Made by a program: the position numbers and the translations under genes. A DNA stretch of 64,000 bases, taken from contig OY986438.1 of the NCBI GenBank assembly GCA_963920525.1, positions 78,582,560 to 78,646,559 on the forward strand. Reading direction: 5' to 3'. Position 1 is the stretch's first letter, and each line of letters opens with the position of its first letter. The stretch comes from Dichetophora obliterata (Eukaryota > Arthropoda > Insecta > Diptera > Sciomyzidae). The notes beneath the pieces are model-generated. The model ran no database searches. It had not been told where the DNA came from and was given only the letters and a program-made list of their open reading frames with translations. Shown one piece after another: positions 42,650 through 53,660 of this stretch.

Positions 42650-43176
42650 TTAACTATTATGAAATTTTCTATTTTTATTAATTATTGTGTTCGTAATTCT
42701 ATAAAGCGTTATACATCATTAAAATTTTAAATTATTAGATATCTTTGATTATTGTTTATTTCCATGCTTAGTTATGTACTTGAAAATGTTTTTAACATAT
42801 TATTATGGAATATTCTGTTTTCATTATTTCTATTATGGAGTTTACTCCTTCTCTATGGATTATTTTATACGGTCCGTGGTATGGACTTTGCGATTTTTTC
42901 TTAGTTTCTAATTAACAAATACATGATCTCCTTCTTGAAAATCTGACACATTAACATTTTTGTCGTAAGCGATTTACGTTTGTGTTTTACACTTTTTATT
43001 AATTCTTTTGCTTTATTAATAGAATTTTTAAGTCTTGCTTTCAGTTCATTTGCATAGTTTTCTAAATTGTGAATTGGTTTATTGTCTTTCATTAAATTAT
43101 TTATAATTGTTGATAATTTAACAAAAATCAGATCATACGGTGAGTAGGCTGTATCAATATGCGAATGTGTAATAAC
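42650..43176 (-). pseudogene. gypsy-3 integrase C-terminus
   Basis: On the minus strand HIDTAYSPYDLIF is followed by NYANELKARLKNSINKAKEL, matching the gypsy-1 region HIDTGYTPHELVYG...ALNKAKEM. It stops in frame at about 42901 and continues with the 3' UTR. It is cut at 43176 by hAT-1. Confidence 0.8.
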
Positions 43177-43544
43177 CAGAGCGAGTTTAAATGCTTCTTG
43201 CTTGTTTTCCCAGCATTTTGCTTATTCATTGTGTTTGTGCTTATTTCGGCTTATTTTGCTTATAAGTACTTATTTTCAACATTTTTCTTTACTTTACCAG
43301 TCCAATATATTTTTTATTGTATCTTGCAAACAGGCATCTCTTATGCCTCCTTTTAATGTACAAAATAAAACTTATCCAAACATCAAATGCACAATATTTT
43401 GAACACCTCCTTATTATCGCTTAAGTATTAGATGCCGTTATTTATTTGACAACTTATAAAAAATAATTTTGCTACAAAGCAGTCGCCAGCAGCATTTAGA
43501 TACAAAATTTTTGCAAATTGGAAATTGAATAGACTACTCTAAAA

Positions 43545-45190
43545 TGAAAAAGTATGCCGAATGTGAAAGAACCAAATAAAGAATTTATCACCCGTATAAA
43601 TCCGGGCATCCGGGCATTTTTAGCAGCAATGACTCTGTTCTGTTTTGTGTGTTTTGCAATACGCAAGTGTCGACAAAAAGGCTTAATAATGTCAAGCAAC
43701 ACTTGAATTCCCAAAAACGTAAGACCGTGGCGTCGGAACGTGAGGCAAGTACTCAAAGCAAATACTACTTTCCCAGTATCAGGAAAAGTCGATTTCTATG
43801 TTTCCTATGGATCTTTGTGCTGCATTTTTGGAAGCAAATATTTCTTTAAAAGAAGTGAGTAAAGACCAAAAAAATATACTTCTAGCTTTACAATTAATTT
43901 CTTGTAAGGTGACCCACTCAAGTGTAAAAATGTTTTTAGAGCGCTATACAAATAGTTCTGTACCAAGTGAAACAGTACTTCGGAATAGATATTTACGCAC
44001 TTTGTACAAAGTGCAAAAAGAAGATGGTCGCGATGATTTCTCGTCGATTGACGAAACGATGGATGTGGAACAGCGCCTGGTAGTCAATTTTGTTTTCGCC
44101 ATATAAGATGGCGACGAAAATTCTTTCGAACGTTAAACATCGCATCTGTTTAATGTGGCAACAGTTGAAGCAGCAATATGGGTGAACGCTAGCAATATAG
44201 GTGCCTTTTTCAATGACTCGTTGAGCTTGCGTGGCCAAATGGTACATTTGTGTTTAAGTTAATTTGTTTATTTCAAATGCATATATTTAGGCATTGAATA
44301 TGGAAAAGTGTTGGTGCTTGTTACGGATGCAGCAGCCTATATGCTAAGCGCTGCCAGTGCGTTGCAAGTTTTATATCCGAAGATGATTCATTTAACATGT
44401 TTTGCACATGGTCTGCATCGAATTGCCGAGCTTATACGCATTCAGTTCCCAACTGTCAATAGATATATATTAAATGTTAAATCAGTTTAAATAAAATTAA
44501 GAACCACTTTATATTTTTATTCCCTACACATGAAGTGAAAGAGCTAGACCGACTATTGCTTTTTTACTGCTTACTTGTAATTTGTTTAGTAATTTTAAGC
44601 ATTATCATGTCGTAATGCATTCAAACTTGCTTTCCCAAATACTCAATTGCCACCAAATCCTATGAAAACGCGATGGGGTACGTGGCTAAAAGCAGCCATT
44701 TATTTTTGCTATAATTTTGATGAAGTTAAAACTGTAACGGAAAAATTCAGTGACGAAGATTCTGATGCAATCTGAGTGGCCAAAGAACTGTTTCAATTCA
44801 ACAGTTTAAAATCTGAGCTCGCATTCATTAAATGCCAGTTTTCCTCCATCGTTCGTTCAATTGAAAACTTGAAACCCAAGTACTTGGGTATAATGAAAGT
44901 ATTGGCATTGTAAAGAAAACACGCAAGACTTTGGCCTCCTTGGTCGCGAAGAGTTTTTCCTAAAATAAAAATATACTTTAGAGTAACAAAAGATATCCTA
45001 TAATTTTAGATATAAACAAAGTTATTCATAAAGGTACTGATTCAGGAAATAAGTTTCTTGATTTCTTTTCACCGAAAGAACTTGCTCTTCTTAAATACTG
45101 TCCGGTAGCATCGTCGGATTTTGAGCGATCATTTTCAAAATTTACGCACTTGCTAAATCAAAAGCGCCGTTCATTTATTTTTTTAAGCAG
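43545..45190 (+). pseudogene. hAT-1 transposase remnant with one intron
   Basis: In order: a zinc finger (SVLFCVFCNTQVSTKRLNN, then QHLNSQK), MDLCAAFLEANISLKEVS, and SVPSETVLRNRYL. Then comes [20 protein letters not shown], where WPNG and the rest are joined across a 49-bp intron (44242-44290). [38 protein letters not shown] and the C-terminal SSDFERSFSKFTHLLNQKRR follow. Stops or shifts occur at about 43620, 43800, 44104, 44490, 44775 and 44910. It matches a hAT subgroup whose dimer end reads ERSFS. Confidence 0.83.
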
Positions 45191-45246
45191 CGGCTAAAGC
45201 AGCACCTAATAATATACACTAATATTTATATGTACCCCAATGACTA

Positions 45247-45492
45247 TACTGTCGTCCTAAGATAGAAAGTCATATTTCCATTTTAGTAGTTTTGAGATAT
45301 TCAGCTTTTACTGCTTTTTACACTAGAAATGGTAGATGTGATCATTTAACTTAACGTTTTTCAGTCATTTGCAATTGAAACTGGAAATTCTTAACTTAAC
45401 ACAAAAACAGAAACTCATTCACTCTCCGAATCTGCCCTTATACCAATTTTGGAATTGTGGCGTTTGGGACTTTCTTTCTTAGGACGGCAGTA
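45247..45492. mobile_element. MITE with TA duplication (246 bp)
   Basis: The ends TACTGTCGTCCTAAGATAG and CTTTCTTAGGACGGCAGTA are inverted. TA flanks both sides (45245-45246, 45493-45494). There is no ORF. It is probably of Tc1/mariner type. Confidence 0.72.
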
Positions 45493-46319
45493 TACTGAAC
45501 TTATTTTTTGATATATTTTCTTTTAGTGTTTACATTAAAATATTCCTGACTTGAATTGAATTTATGTTTTAGAGTGTAAATTCCAGGCCCGTAGCTAGTA
45601 TGGTGCTAGGGCAGGCTTAGCCTGCCCTTAGAATCCGTCGAGCCTGCCCTAGCCAAATTTTCGTATGCTTTTACAACTGCCCTCTTTTGTCAGTCATTGC
45701 CAATAACAGCTGGCAAAAAATTGTATAGAAAGTTAATTTTTGGTGAAAATTTATAGAATGTTGTTATTTTAATTGTTTTCAAGATTTTTTGAGCGAGTTT
45801 TTAGATAATTTATTATTTTAAGTGTTTTAAACTAAATATACATACAAAAAAATTGCAGTTGCTGCAGTCGTTTTTCCAGATTTTGTGTCTCCCAGTTTGC
45901 TGTTCTGATTAGGAAAAACACTTGCAACTACTTGAGGATGAATAGGGAGGATTTCAAAATTATATCATGATTTAAGCGCCAGCTGACTGCATTTCGGATT
46001 TTTTAACTTTAAGCGGCTGTTACCAGGTCAGCAGTCTTCACTTATTCCTGTAATCTAAATACTTTGCATTCATTCTCAAATAGTTAAACATACTTTCCCC
46101 AATCTACTAATAATAATTAGTCTAATTAGTCTAACTAAAACTACTAATTAATTGGGAGCATAAAAATTTGGAAAGGCTGAAAGGAAAATAATGGATGTTG
46201 CAGACATAGCTTGCGATTGAATGAGGTACTTTTGCTCAAAAACAATTAAAATAACAAGGTTTTATATCACGTGAAACTCAGTAGTAGAACAATCGCTTGG
46301 TGAGAGAAGTGAATATTCT

Positions 46320-46760
46320 ATTGAAATTAAGCCGGCTTACTTTGATATCGTTGATAATATTATATTCAAATTAAAAAAGCGTTTCACCAAAAATGATCGC
46401 ATATTGTTGGCATTGTCATAAGTTTACGAAATGAAGCCGGCTAGTTTGAAAATATTATGTTCTGTAGGCTTAAAAATACCCTCTGATGCCGAGATGTCTG
46501 TCGCAAAGAAATATCTGGACAAAAAAGGGATGAGCATCAGAAAACATCACCAAATTTAATCAGTTTTGATACGTTGAATGAATTTTATCTAATGCGCGAT
46601 GCGTTTCCTGATACTTATAATTTGTTTTGTGCAATCGAACCATTCGGCAACAGTACGGTGGTATTGTGGCGGTATTCCGGCGGCACGGCGGAAGCATCAT
46701 TTTCCCGTGTAAACCAAATCAACAGAGTTCAAAGATTATCTTCGCAAATTTAATGAGAAA
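46320..46760 (+). pseudogene. hAT-2 transposase C-terminal remnant
   Basis: A broken frame reads IEIKPAYFDIVDNIIFKLKK, RFTKNDRILLALS, MKPASLKILCSVGLKIPSDA and, after several breaks, GGTAEASFSRVNQIN. The last resembles the hAT dimerisation box (T.S.ERSFS.....K). Upstream domains were not recognised. Confidence 0.62.
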
Positions 46761-46875
46761 CTAAGACGATTGCTTTGTATTAAACAGCAGAGCTGTGACT
46801 GTAGTGGAAATCAATATAATACATTAGAAATTCGCTTTCAAACATTGAATTCATTTATGTTATATTTAAAGCATA

Positions 46876-47228
46876 GTACTCTGCTCAGTTTCACGTGAAA
46901 TTTCACTCAAATCTCCATACAAAAAGTGACAGCTGCGAAACAAGTGTGGAAATTTTCACAACATGTTCGTCAGAGCAGTACTCTGTTCCGCTGCGTGAAA
47001 TTATCGCAACATGTTTCTGAGCAACATTTTTTCACGACAATTTAATTGTACTGCCTATTTATTTTGAAGTGAAAAGAGAGATATCATATGAAATCTTCCA
47101 ACTTATTTTCTGAGTCTCTCTGAGAAACGTTGCCATAGAAATTCCTCGCAGCAAACTGCAAGTCAGAAATTTCACGCAACAAAGAAATAGATGTTGCCAG
47201 CGAAGTTTCACGCAAGCGAACAGAGTAC
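46876..47228. mobile_element. MITE in hAT-2 (353 bp), TA duplication
   Basis: The ends GTACTCTGCTCAGTTTCACG and GCGAACAGAGTAC are inverted, with TA on each side (46874-46875, 47229-47230). A third copy of the end (TACTCTGTTCCGCTGCGTG) lies inside at about 46981. There is no ORF. Confidence 0.72.
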
Positions 47229-47619
47229 TAGGCTTTATATGTTAATATACTTAACTTTTTTTTTTTACTAAAATATACATTTGAACAATAAACTCATTAA
47301 ATAACATGTAAATATATAAAAAACTCATTTGAATATATGTTAATATGCATATATATATTTATATACAAATGTATGAAAAAAATTTGTATTTTTTTACTGG
47401 AGGCTCAGCCTACCCGGCTCTTATTTTCTGGCTACGGGCCTGGTACATTCTCTGTTTTTTATATTAAAAAAGGAATATGATTATAAACTTTTTTTGTTTA
47501 AAAATATTTGTTTTCATTAAAGAGTTTTTAATGCTTATTATTGTGCTATTTCGTCATTTTTTAGTGCTTATTTGCTGTGCTGAAAATGACTTTTTTTCGT
47601 GCTGTTTCGGTCTGCTCTG

Positions 47620-47815
47620 GTAATAACTAACCCATTTATCCCATTCATAATCATTAGCGAATGAAAGAAGATATTCATTAAGTACTCTATGATTTCTTTC
47701 GAGAGCTCCTATCGTTTCGTAATGACAAGGTGCTGAGAAAAATTGTGATATTTTTAGTAAATCGCAAAAGTTTTTTAACAGTTCATTCGCAAAAAATAGG
47801 TGGTTCTATTAATTT
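47620..47815 (-). pseudogene. gypsy-3 integrase core, joined to gag
   Basis: On the minus strand it reads NELLKNFCDLLKISQFFSAP, ETIGALERNHRVLNEYLLSF and DYEWDKWVSYY, the third catalytic region of an mdg1-like integrase. The next codons are across hAT-1 at 43176. Just before NELLK the sequence is gag-derived, marking a deletion of protease, RT and RNase H. Confidence 0.8.
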
Positions 47816-48640
47816 CTGTGACGTACATTCTGTTAAGAATAAGCTGGTTTCCATTATATCTGTTGTTTTTGTTATAGTTGTTTTGTGATACTTGATTCCT
47901 ATTAAAGTTGTTGTTACGTTGATTCGAGTTGTTAAAATTGTTGCTGTTATTTGGGTTTCTGTGGTTGTTGTCGGAATTGTTATTATTATTCTGGTGTCAA
48001 CGATTGGGGTTGTTGTTGCGATTGCTGCTATTTTTGTAGTTATTGTTATTGGAATATCTACGGTTTGGATAGTTATTGTTATGTGCGTTGTATTTTCGAT
48101 AGTTGCTTGCATTATTGTTATTATTTGGTTGATTTTTATAATATAGCAATTGGTTGCTTGATTTGTTGTTCCTTTCTAACTCAAGTGCGAAAGTATTTGC
48201 ATCGGTTAGAGTTCTTGGCTGAGCTTCAAAAATAGTTTGCTTTAGGTCGTCGTTCAAACCATTTTTGAACGTTGTTAAGGCGTAGCTTTCGTTTATTTTG
48301 ATGATGAAGTTTTTTTGTGCGTCATCGCACTATTTTGTCTTTGAATTGTGTTACAGTGTTTTGTCGTTGTTATTGTAGCGAACTTTTGTTGTGTACTTAG
48401 GCTGTGGTTAGATTAATTTTGTATGAACTTTGTAGTGCTGTCTTTAAACTTGTTAGAGTGTTAATGTTCGCAGTGTATTTTAGCGTAGTCTTCACGTTTG
48501 CGCTTAATTTTATGCTTACGATTATTTCCATTAGCTTTTTTTTATCTGTTGAATATGTGTCATATAATAACTCTGTTAATTTCAAAAATCAATCTAAGTC
48601 TCTTTAATTCCCTGAGAAAATAGGGATTATTTTCATTATG
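47816..48640 (-). pseudogene. gypsy-3 gag remnant
   Basis: The minus-strand frames give KLSANVKTTLKYTANINTL (48490-48550), then MNDDLKQTIFEAQPRTLTDA and NTFALELERN. These parallel the gypsy-1 gag segment NENLKTTIYAARPKDLLEA. An Asn/Tyr/Arg-rich tail without zinc knuckles follows. Several stops and shifts break the frame. Confidence 0.75.
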
Positions 48641-48889
48641 GTCTCTATTTTGAATTCTGCCATCTTTGGTATATTATCTACTAGCTGTGATTTTAATAAT
48701 GATCTAGTCTCTTTTACTGATATGAAAAATTCTTCTGTTAGTTTTAGCAGTTCATAGTTTGATTTCATCTTATCTAGCTTCTATCGTTTTGTTTGTGTAT
48801 TTTCTATTGGTAGTTTTTTTAAGGTTGATTTTAATTGTTCTGACTTTTTTGAAGAGATCGGTTAAAAATTGCATTTAAAGAACAATTTT

Positions 48890-49190
48890 TTTATTTATAT
48901 ATATATATTTTTATTTAAACATTTTGTAATCTAGTCCCGTGTTTAAAAACGTAATTTTTATAATATAAATGTAACTTATAGAATATGTATGCTAATATAC
49001 TTAAAATAATTATTGTTATTATGATGGTGGCAGCTGTTGATTGGAGTTCTGTTTTTGTTATTGGTGATCCGAGGTTTTTTTCTATATTTTCGTTGATTAC
49101 GATTCTCTCTTCTTTTTTTCAAACATTGTTAAGTACCAAGCTGCGTCTGGCGGGACAATGAACATGTGTTTTGTTTTAAGTTACTTCTCT
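48890..49190 (-). pseudogene. gypsy-3 leader: small membrane-protein ORF remnant
   Basis: From about 49172 downward a start MFIVPPDAAWYLTMF is followed, after a one-base shift in an A7 run, by NLGSPITKTELQ. Next come a hydrophobic helix (AATIIITIIILSILAYIFY) and a basic tail KNYVFKHGTRL, with a stop near 48893. Gene position and layout match leader ORF B of gypsy-1. The residues are only weakly alike. Confidence 0.6.
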
Positions 49191-49639
49191 GTATATTTTT
49201 CTTGTCTGCATATTTTGCACATGGTTTTTTTCATGGCTTAAGGATCTGATACTATTATTTAATAAATGGATTCAATAAAACCATCTAATCATGGTAGAAT
49301 TATACATTGAAAAATTTCAATGCACTGTTATTTTGTAAATTCGTCTAATTTTTACAAGATTTATTTAACAAATATATTAATTTTATAACATACTATTAAT
49401 TAAAATATATCTGATTATAATTATAATTATTACGTTACATATTATTTTGGGCCGACTAAAGTACAGTTCACTGCAATATTCAAACCGTTATCATTCTTTG
49501 TGTCATGGACTAGAGCGCCACCGATACGAAAAGCGATGGTATTTCATCTAATCTTCTGATTAAATCAGTTTTATAAAGAAAACAAAAAGCACCGTTGTCG
49601 CGTCTTTTGACAAAATTCTATTGTACTATAAGCTGCGTG
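49191..49639. other. Unassigned AT-rich stretch
   Basis: The 5' LTR of gypsy-3 would be expected here, but I could not match it to the LTR at 37628. From about 49500 the ZMYM-like hAT may begin. Confidence 0.3.
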
Positions 49640-50190
49640 GCATCACCGCTTTTAGAAGAACGATTATGTTTGCTTATAAGACATTCGTGTCTGAGCCAGA
49701 GGAAACCAACAAATTCATTATTATAGAGTTTCTCGAGAGTTCACAGTGCAATATTTAACATTCAAATTTCAGAAAAAAACAAAAATTGTGTACTCATAAC
49801 TTTCTGTTCAAGACAACACAGAGCTAATGAATATATTAGAAACATTTGATCCGGATTCGGAAACATTTTTGTCCGAAGATTCAATAATACAATTTTTTTA
49901 AACTGTATTCCACCCACGTTGATGAAATTGTTCTCAGGAACCAATTGAGTGCGGCGAAAGAATATTTGAAACAAAATAAAACAAAATCAATTATAGATAT
50001 GGTACAGAGTTCAGAAAAAATGCCAATAGCTTTTTCACAAATAATACAATTAATTTATATTGTTTTGACATAGGGATGTGCAACTGCTAGCAAAAGTCGA
50101 CTCATCGACTTTTTGAATCTTTAGAAGTCGACTTTTAACTTTTTTCGACCCTTTTCAAAACATTTTTGTAACGCTTTTGTAGGGCAGTTA

Positions 50191-50594
50191 CACGGGGTTT
50201 ACACGAGACAGTACTGTTAAGACAGTGAAAAATACGTATTAGTTGTCAAACTTTGTGTATGTGAATAAAAATCCAGACAGTTGGTAAAACAGTTGGCAAG
50301 ACAGTAGACAAAATAGTAAAAAATTATATTTTATGATGAAATTTTTGTTAAAACTACGAGCACGCCAAAGTATTGTAAATTCCCAATTAATTCTATTAAA
50401 TTTTATCATCTTCTGTCATTGGATATGCTAAATATCATTTTACTGTCCTAGATACTGTTTCGCCAACTGTCTACAACAAAGTTAAGACAGTAGAGCAGAC
50501 AGTAGCAGACAGCTGCAAAAGTGAGTGTGTGTGGGTAAAAATTTGTGAATGTGTTGCGACTGTATTAACAGTACTGTCTCGTGTAACCCCCGTG
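50191..50594. mobile_element. PIF/Harbinger-like MITE (404 bp), TTA duplication
   Basis: The inverted ends start CACGGGG(T/G)TTACACGAGAC and continue to about 36 bp. TTA flanks both sides (50188-50190, 50595-50597). Words of the type GACAGTA recur internally. There is no ORF. Confidence 0.83.
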
Positions 50595-50759
50595 TTAAGA
50601 AGCAAATGATTCAATATGAAAAATGTGTTTTATTGTTTAAAAATAAACAAAAACATGGTACTTCAGTAAATAAATAAAATAAAATAAAAAAACAAAATAT
50701 TGCAATTTTAGTTCTTATACAGATAATCAGAATTGTTATGAATAATTTTTCCCGGGTAA

Positions 50760-51410
50760 TCGGAAAAGGGAGAGTTAATTTTCAAGATAAAGTTTAAGAA
50801 CATATCAAGGGAACCACATGTTTTCATCAACTGAACGTAGAAAAACCAACATGTTAAGATGTTCTGGCGAAAGCCTGTTTCGCAATTGGTTTGCTATGAG
50901 ACCAGCATGAGAAAATAACCTTTCAGATGGCACCGAAGTTGCAACAGTTGATGAATATTTTTTGCAACGGCCCATACAAAAGGAAATTCAGTTTTCATGC
51001 ATTTCCAGACAACAAGCGGATTTTTATTAAGTTTTCGATCAACAGCTGGGCGATCCAGATAAAGGCGCAGCTGAGTGGGCACCCCTTCAATTTCCATGCT
51101 TGTTTTAACCACTTCATCCAAAAAACATAATATGCCACTGTTATCGGATTCTTGATTATTAGATGTTGATGCCGCTATCACAACTTCTTCATTTGAACAA
51201 CTTCTTGTTTTTCTCAACTCGGCATTCACAAGATCACTTAAATAAAGGGGGAGGGGGGGGGGGGGGGGGTAATATTTACAGTAATTATTAATGTACTGCT
51301 GCTTACCAAGGTGAAATATTGCTTGAGAACACTCACGGATATTTTGAAATCCGTGCTTTTTGAACCTAGGATCTAAAAGTGTTAAAGTAGCGTATGGTTT
51401 TACCAATTTA
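50760..51410 (-). pseudogene. ZBED1-like hAT transposase C-terminal remnant
   Basis: The minus-strand frame from 51406 reads TLTLLDPRFKKHGF, then after a poly-Pro run QLRLYLDRPAVDRKLNKNPL, VVWKCMKTEFPFVWAVAKN. After a shift near 50940 it continues ATSVPSERLFSHAGLIANQL, RNRLSPEHLNMLVFLRSV. These are the standard last blocks of the ZBED1/hobo-like hAT group. The N-terminal half is missing. Confidence 0.83.
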
Positions 51411-51554
51411 ATATCGTAATTTTTTTATGTAATTTCAATGACTCGTTTTCAATTCTTGCCAATTTGACTTAAAGCAGAACATTCCTGTTTTCTATAATAA
51501 AAAGTTAATCGATTTGAGCGTAGTTTGAATATTGTGAATATAAATTGGTATTAA

Positions 51555-51716
51555 CAGCCAAAGGCAAAGTAACAATTGTTAGCCAGTATTCTTGGTATTT
51601 CTATGACTGTTTGCTGTAATTTTTTTTTCCAAAACAAAATTTGAAGCTCAAAAATAATAAATTTTGATAGCAATTGTCACCTGCTTTTCAAATAGTAACA
51701 ATTTCATTAAAACATT
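51555..51716. mobile_element. Half copy of the hairpin MITE at 16688
   Basis: About 160 bp match the left arm and loop of the 16688-16951 element (ttagccagtatt, tatttctatg, caaaacaaaatttgaagctc, ttttgata, caattgtca, ctgcttttca) with many changes. The right arm is missing, so it no longer folds back. Confidence 0.75.
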
Positions 51717-52161
51717 AATTTACGCGTGTAACGTAATCAGATGATACGCAATTGCTTTGTCACACTTCCACTTACAGTCTCTTTTTTTTAATTTTGCCGA
51801 CCACTATTTTACATTTACGTAATCAAGAGTTGCCAGCGCAGCTTTACTTGTTGTTAAACAGCTATTTTATTAGTTTAGAGAAAACAGTTCTCAGATTAGC
51901 GTTAAGATTTTTGTTTTACCTAAAATGAAAAAAGTCGAGAGTAAAAGTCGAAAGTAAAAGACTTTCGACTTTTTTCAATATCAGAAAGTCGATTGTCAAA
52001 AATTATCTAGCGAAAGTCGACTTTCGACTTATTTCGACTTCGACTTGCACATCCCTATTTTGACACTGCCAGTGACTACCACATCCAACCAATGATTTTT
52101 CTCCACTTTAAAGAGAGTGAAATCGTATTTTGGTACAACAATGGGAGATGACCGTTTAAGT

Positions 52162-52340
52162 CAAGGCTCATTTATAAGGTTGTGGCACTTGAGAGCGAGC
52201 TCGGTCGAACTGTCAGAATGGATGAAAAGAAATGAAGAAAATGAATGCTTAGAACAAGGAAAATCACAGTGACAGTTCAAGCAAAGGCGGGAAAAAGAGT
52301 GAATTTCTCTTAAGTGCCACAACCTTATAAATTAACCTTG
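52162..52340. mobile_element. hAT MITE (179 bp), duplication GTTTAAGT
   Basis: The inverted ends CAAGG(C/T)T(C/A)ATTTATAAGG continue for about 35 bp. A perfect 8-bp duplication GTTTAAGT lies at 52154-52161 and 52341-52348. It splits the hAT frame between DRLS and HLML. There is no ORF. Confidence 0.87.
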
Positions 52341-52450
52341 GTTTAAGTCACTTCATGCTGATGGCTGTGGAACCAGAAATGGTAAAAAAGTTCAACAAGA
52401 AAGATTTCGTTATTGAGTTTGCCCTCAAGCGTCAACGTCGTTATCAACTG

Positions 52451-52559
52451 GAATAAATCCAATATATATTTTTCCCGTTAAAGGATTAAAAATTTTATTT
52501 TTAAGTCCATGGATTTAAAGGCTTCTGCGTGTATATTGTAATATGTATTTAATTCATAT
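52451..52559. other. Short unassigned stretch
   Basis: AT-rich sequence with nothing recognised. Confidence 0.3.
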
Positions 52560-53000
52560 ATGTGTGTTTAAAAATGTGTATAACTATGGTTTTATTAATT
52601 GTTTTTTTGTTAAAATGTTTTACGAAAAAAATCTTATTATGTCATTTAAATTTTCGCTGGACTGGTGGACGAAGCAGTACATTTTATTCCAATTTATTTT
52701 GTATCTTGAATTTAAGGTCTTTGTTGTATAAATGTGTATTTTTCTTTTCCTTTTGTTATAATTTTCAACCGGTATAAATTGTTTAGTTGGTTTCCCTGTC
52801 TATCCTGCCTGCCAGCTCTTGTTCGACGTTTTTCTGTAGGTTATTTGCGGATTTGTTGGCGTTGTTTGAATTCTTCTATTGTCAGCGTTTTTGGACCTTG
52901 TATTGGTGTTGCTTTGTATATTAATGCTTCTGTGGTTGGCTTGATGTCCTTGATCTCGTTTCGTTGTTTTTATATAAATTTTACCAGTAAAATAATTTTG
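52560..53000 (-). mobile_element. mdg1-like gypsy leader fragment (leader ORF A remnant)
   Basis: On the minus strand, 52980-52795 reads DIKPTTEALIYKATPI then GPKTLTIEEFKQRQQIRK and a stop. This matches leader ORF A of gypsy-1 (GPKALTIEEYRKRQ). A decayed second frame starting MYCFVHQSS lies further on at about 52670. No LTR or gag was found, so only the leader of a third element remains. Confidence 0.68.
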
Positions 53001-53660
53001 TAAAATTAATTTTGCTAAGGAACGGCTTGTTAAAATTTTTTGATTTTTGGGTCAAGTAATCTTATGCACGTTAAATTACAAAAATGATTTTTTAAAAAAA
53101 TTTTCTTTAAAGGTAATAAGTTTTTTAAAAACAAAATTTTAAAAAATAGTTCTGGACCATCTAGAAAATTTTTAAAAAATATTACATATTTATACAAATT
53201 TAGAAGTAATACAAAAAAATTATGTATTCTCCATAAACAAGTCTGTTATAAAATGTTTTAAATCTGCACACACCTCCCATACTACTGAAACACATTTTTC
53301 ACAATATCTGGAGAAAAAGTAAGCGATTTTCCTTTTTTATATTGGCACGTGTCCTCCAAATAGCGTACTTTATTATTGCTCAAAGATTTGTGTTTGTGGC
53401 ATTACTGGTTCTCAAGATATTGCAAAAATGTGATCCATTTGTATGGGAGGAACCACGCCCTCTTGCCCAATCACGCCTTAACTTCACACATATCCATTAA
53501 ATAACGTACTTGATGATTGCCTAAGTTTTTGTTGTTGTGGCATTACTGGTTCTCCAGATATTGCTAAAAATGTGATCCATTTATATGGGTGGTGCCACTC
53601 CCACTTGTGCAATCACGCCTTAATTTAGCACGTATTCTTCTAATGACGTATTTGAAGATT

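Larger units (their letters stand above)
45584..47442 (+). mobile_element. hAT-2: decayed hAT element nested in hAT-1
   Basis: The inverted ends are CAGGCCCGTAGCTAG and CTGGCTACGGGCCTG. The 8-bp duplication is GTAAATTC (45576-45583) / GTACATTC (47443-47450), with one mismatch. Terminal sequences are related to the 938-bp element at 2376. Inside are remnants of a plus-strand transposase and a nested MITE. Confidence 0.85.
43177..47619 (+). mobile_element. hAT-1: hAT transposon with transposase remnant, holding hAT-2 and a MITE
   Basis: A perfect 8-bp duplication GTAATAAC lies at 43169-43176 and 47620-47627, inside the gypsy-3 integrase frame. The ends are CAGAGCGAG / GGTCTGCTCTG. TGCTTATT-type words cluster near both ends, as often seen for transposase-binding sites. 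The plus-strand transposase occupies about 43545-45190. Without nested insertions the element would be about 2.3 kb. Confidence 0.87.
37393..49190 (-). mobile_element. gypsy-3: mdg1-like element, internally deleted, split by gypsy-2 and hAT-1
   Basis: Minus-strand pieces in order are: leader (49190-48890), gag (48640-47820), integrase (47815-47620 and 43176-42650), 3' UTR (37887-37646), polypurine tract GGTGAGGG (37645-37629) and the LTR start TGTAGTGTAC at 37628. The polypurine tract and LTR start match gypsy-1. Most of pol (protease, RT, RNase H) is missing: gag joins integrase directly near 47815. The upstream LTR was not found. gypsy-2 (TATG) and hAT-1 (GTAATAAC) are inserted into it. Confidence 0.8.
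50071..52057 (-). mobile_element. hAT element of ZBED1-like type (1987 bp)
   Basis: The ends TAGGGATGTGCAA and its complement are bracketed by a perfect 8-bp duplication TTTTGACA (50063-50070, 52058-52065). Both subterminal regions are dense in AAGTCGA/TCGACTT words. The transposase remnant runs on the minus strand. A MITE at 50191-50594 and a half-MITE at 51555-51716 lie inside. Confidence 0.9.
49640..52450 (+). pseudogene. ZMYM-like hAT transposase C-terminal remnant, split by two hAT elements
   Basis: Before 50062 the plus-strand frame reads FDPDSETFLSEDSIIQFF, HVDEIVLRNQLSAAKEYLKQ and KMPIAFSQIIQLIYIV. After the first insertion it continues LPVTTTSNQ and FFSTLKRVKSYF, then MGDDRLS. After the second it continues HLMLMAVEPEMVKKFNKKDF, VIEFALK, RQRRYQ. 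This is the dimerisation end of hAT proteins related to ZMYM1-type sequences (LPVSTAS.ERFFS.LK..K). Stops and a shift are present, and the N-terminal part was not found. Confidence 0.78.

Noticed and set aside
47892..48235. Val/Ile-rich and Cys/Tyr-rich plus-strand ORFs that look like membrane proteins
   Set aside because: They are antisense to the Asn-rich gag tail of gypsy-3 (AAC/AAT codons read as GTT/ATT).
52734..53003. 89-codon plus-strand hydrophobic ORF
   Set aside because: The opposite strand carries the conserved GPKTLTIEE leader motif, which explains the open frame.
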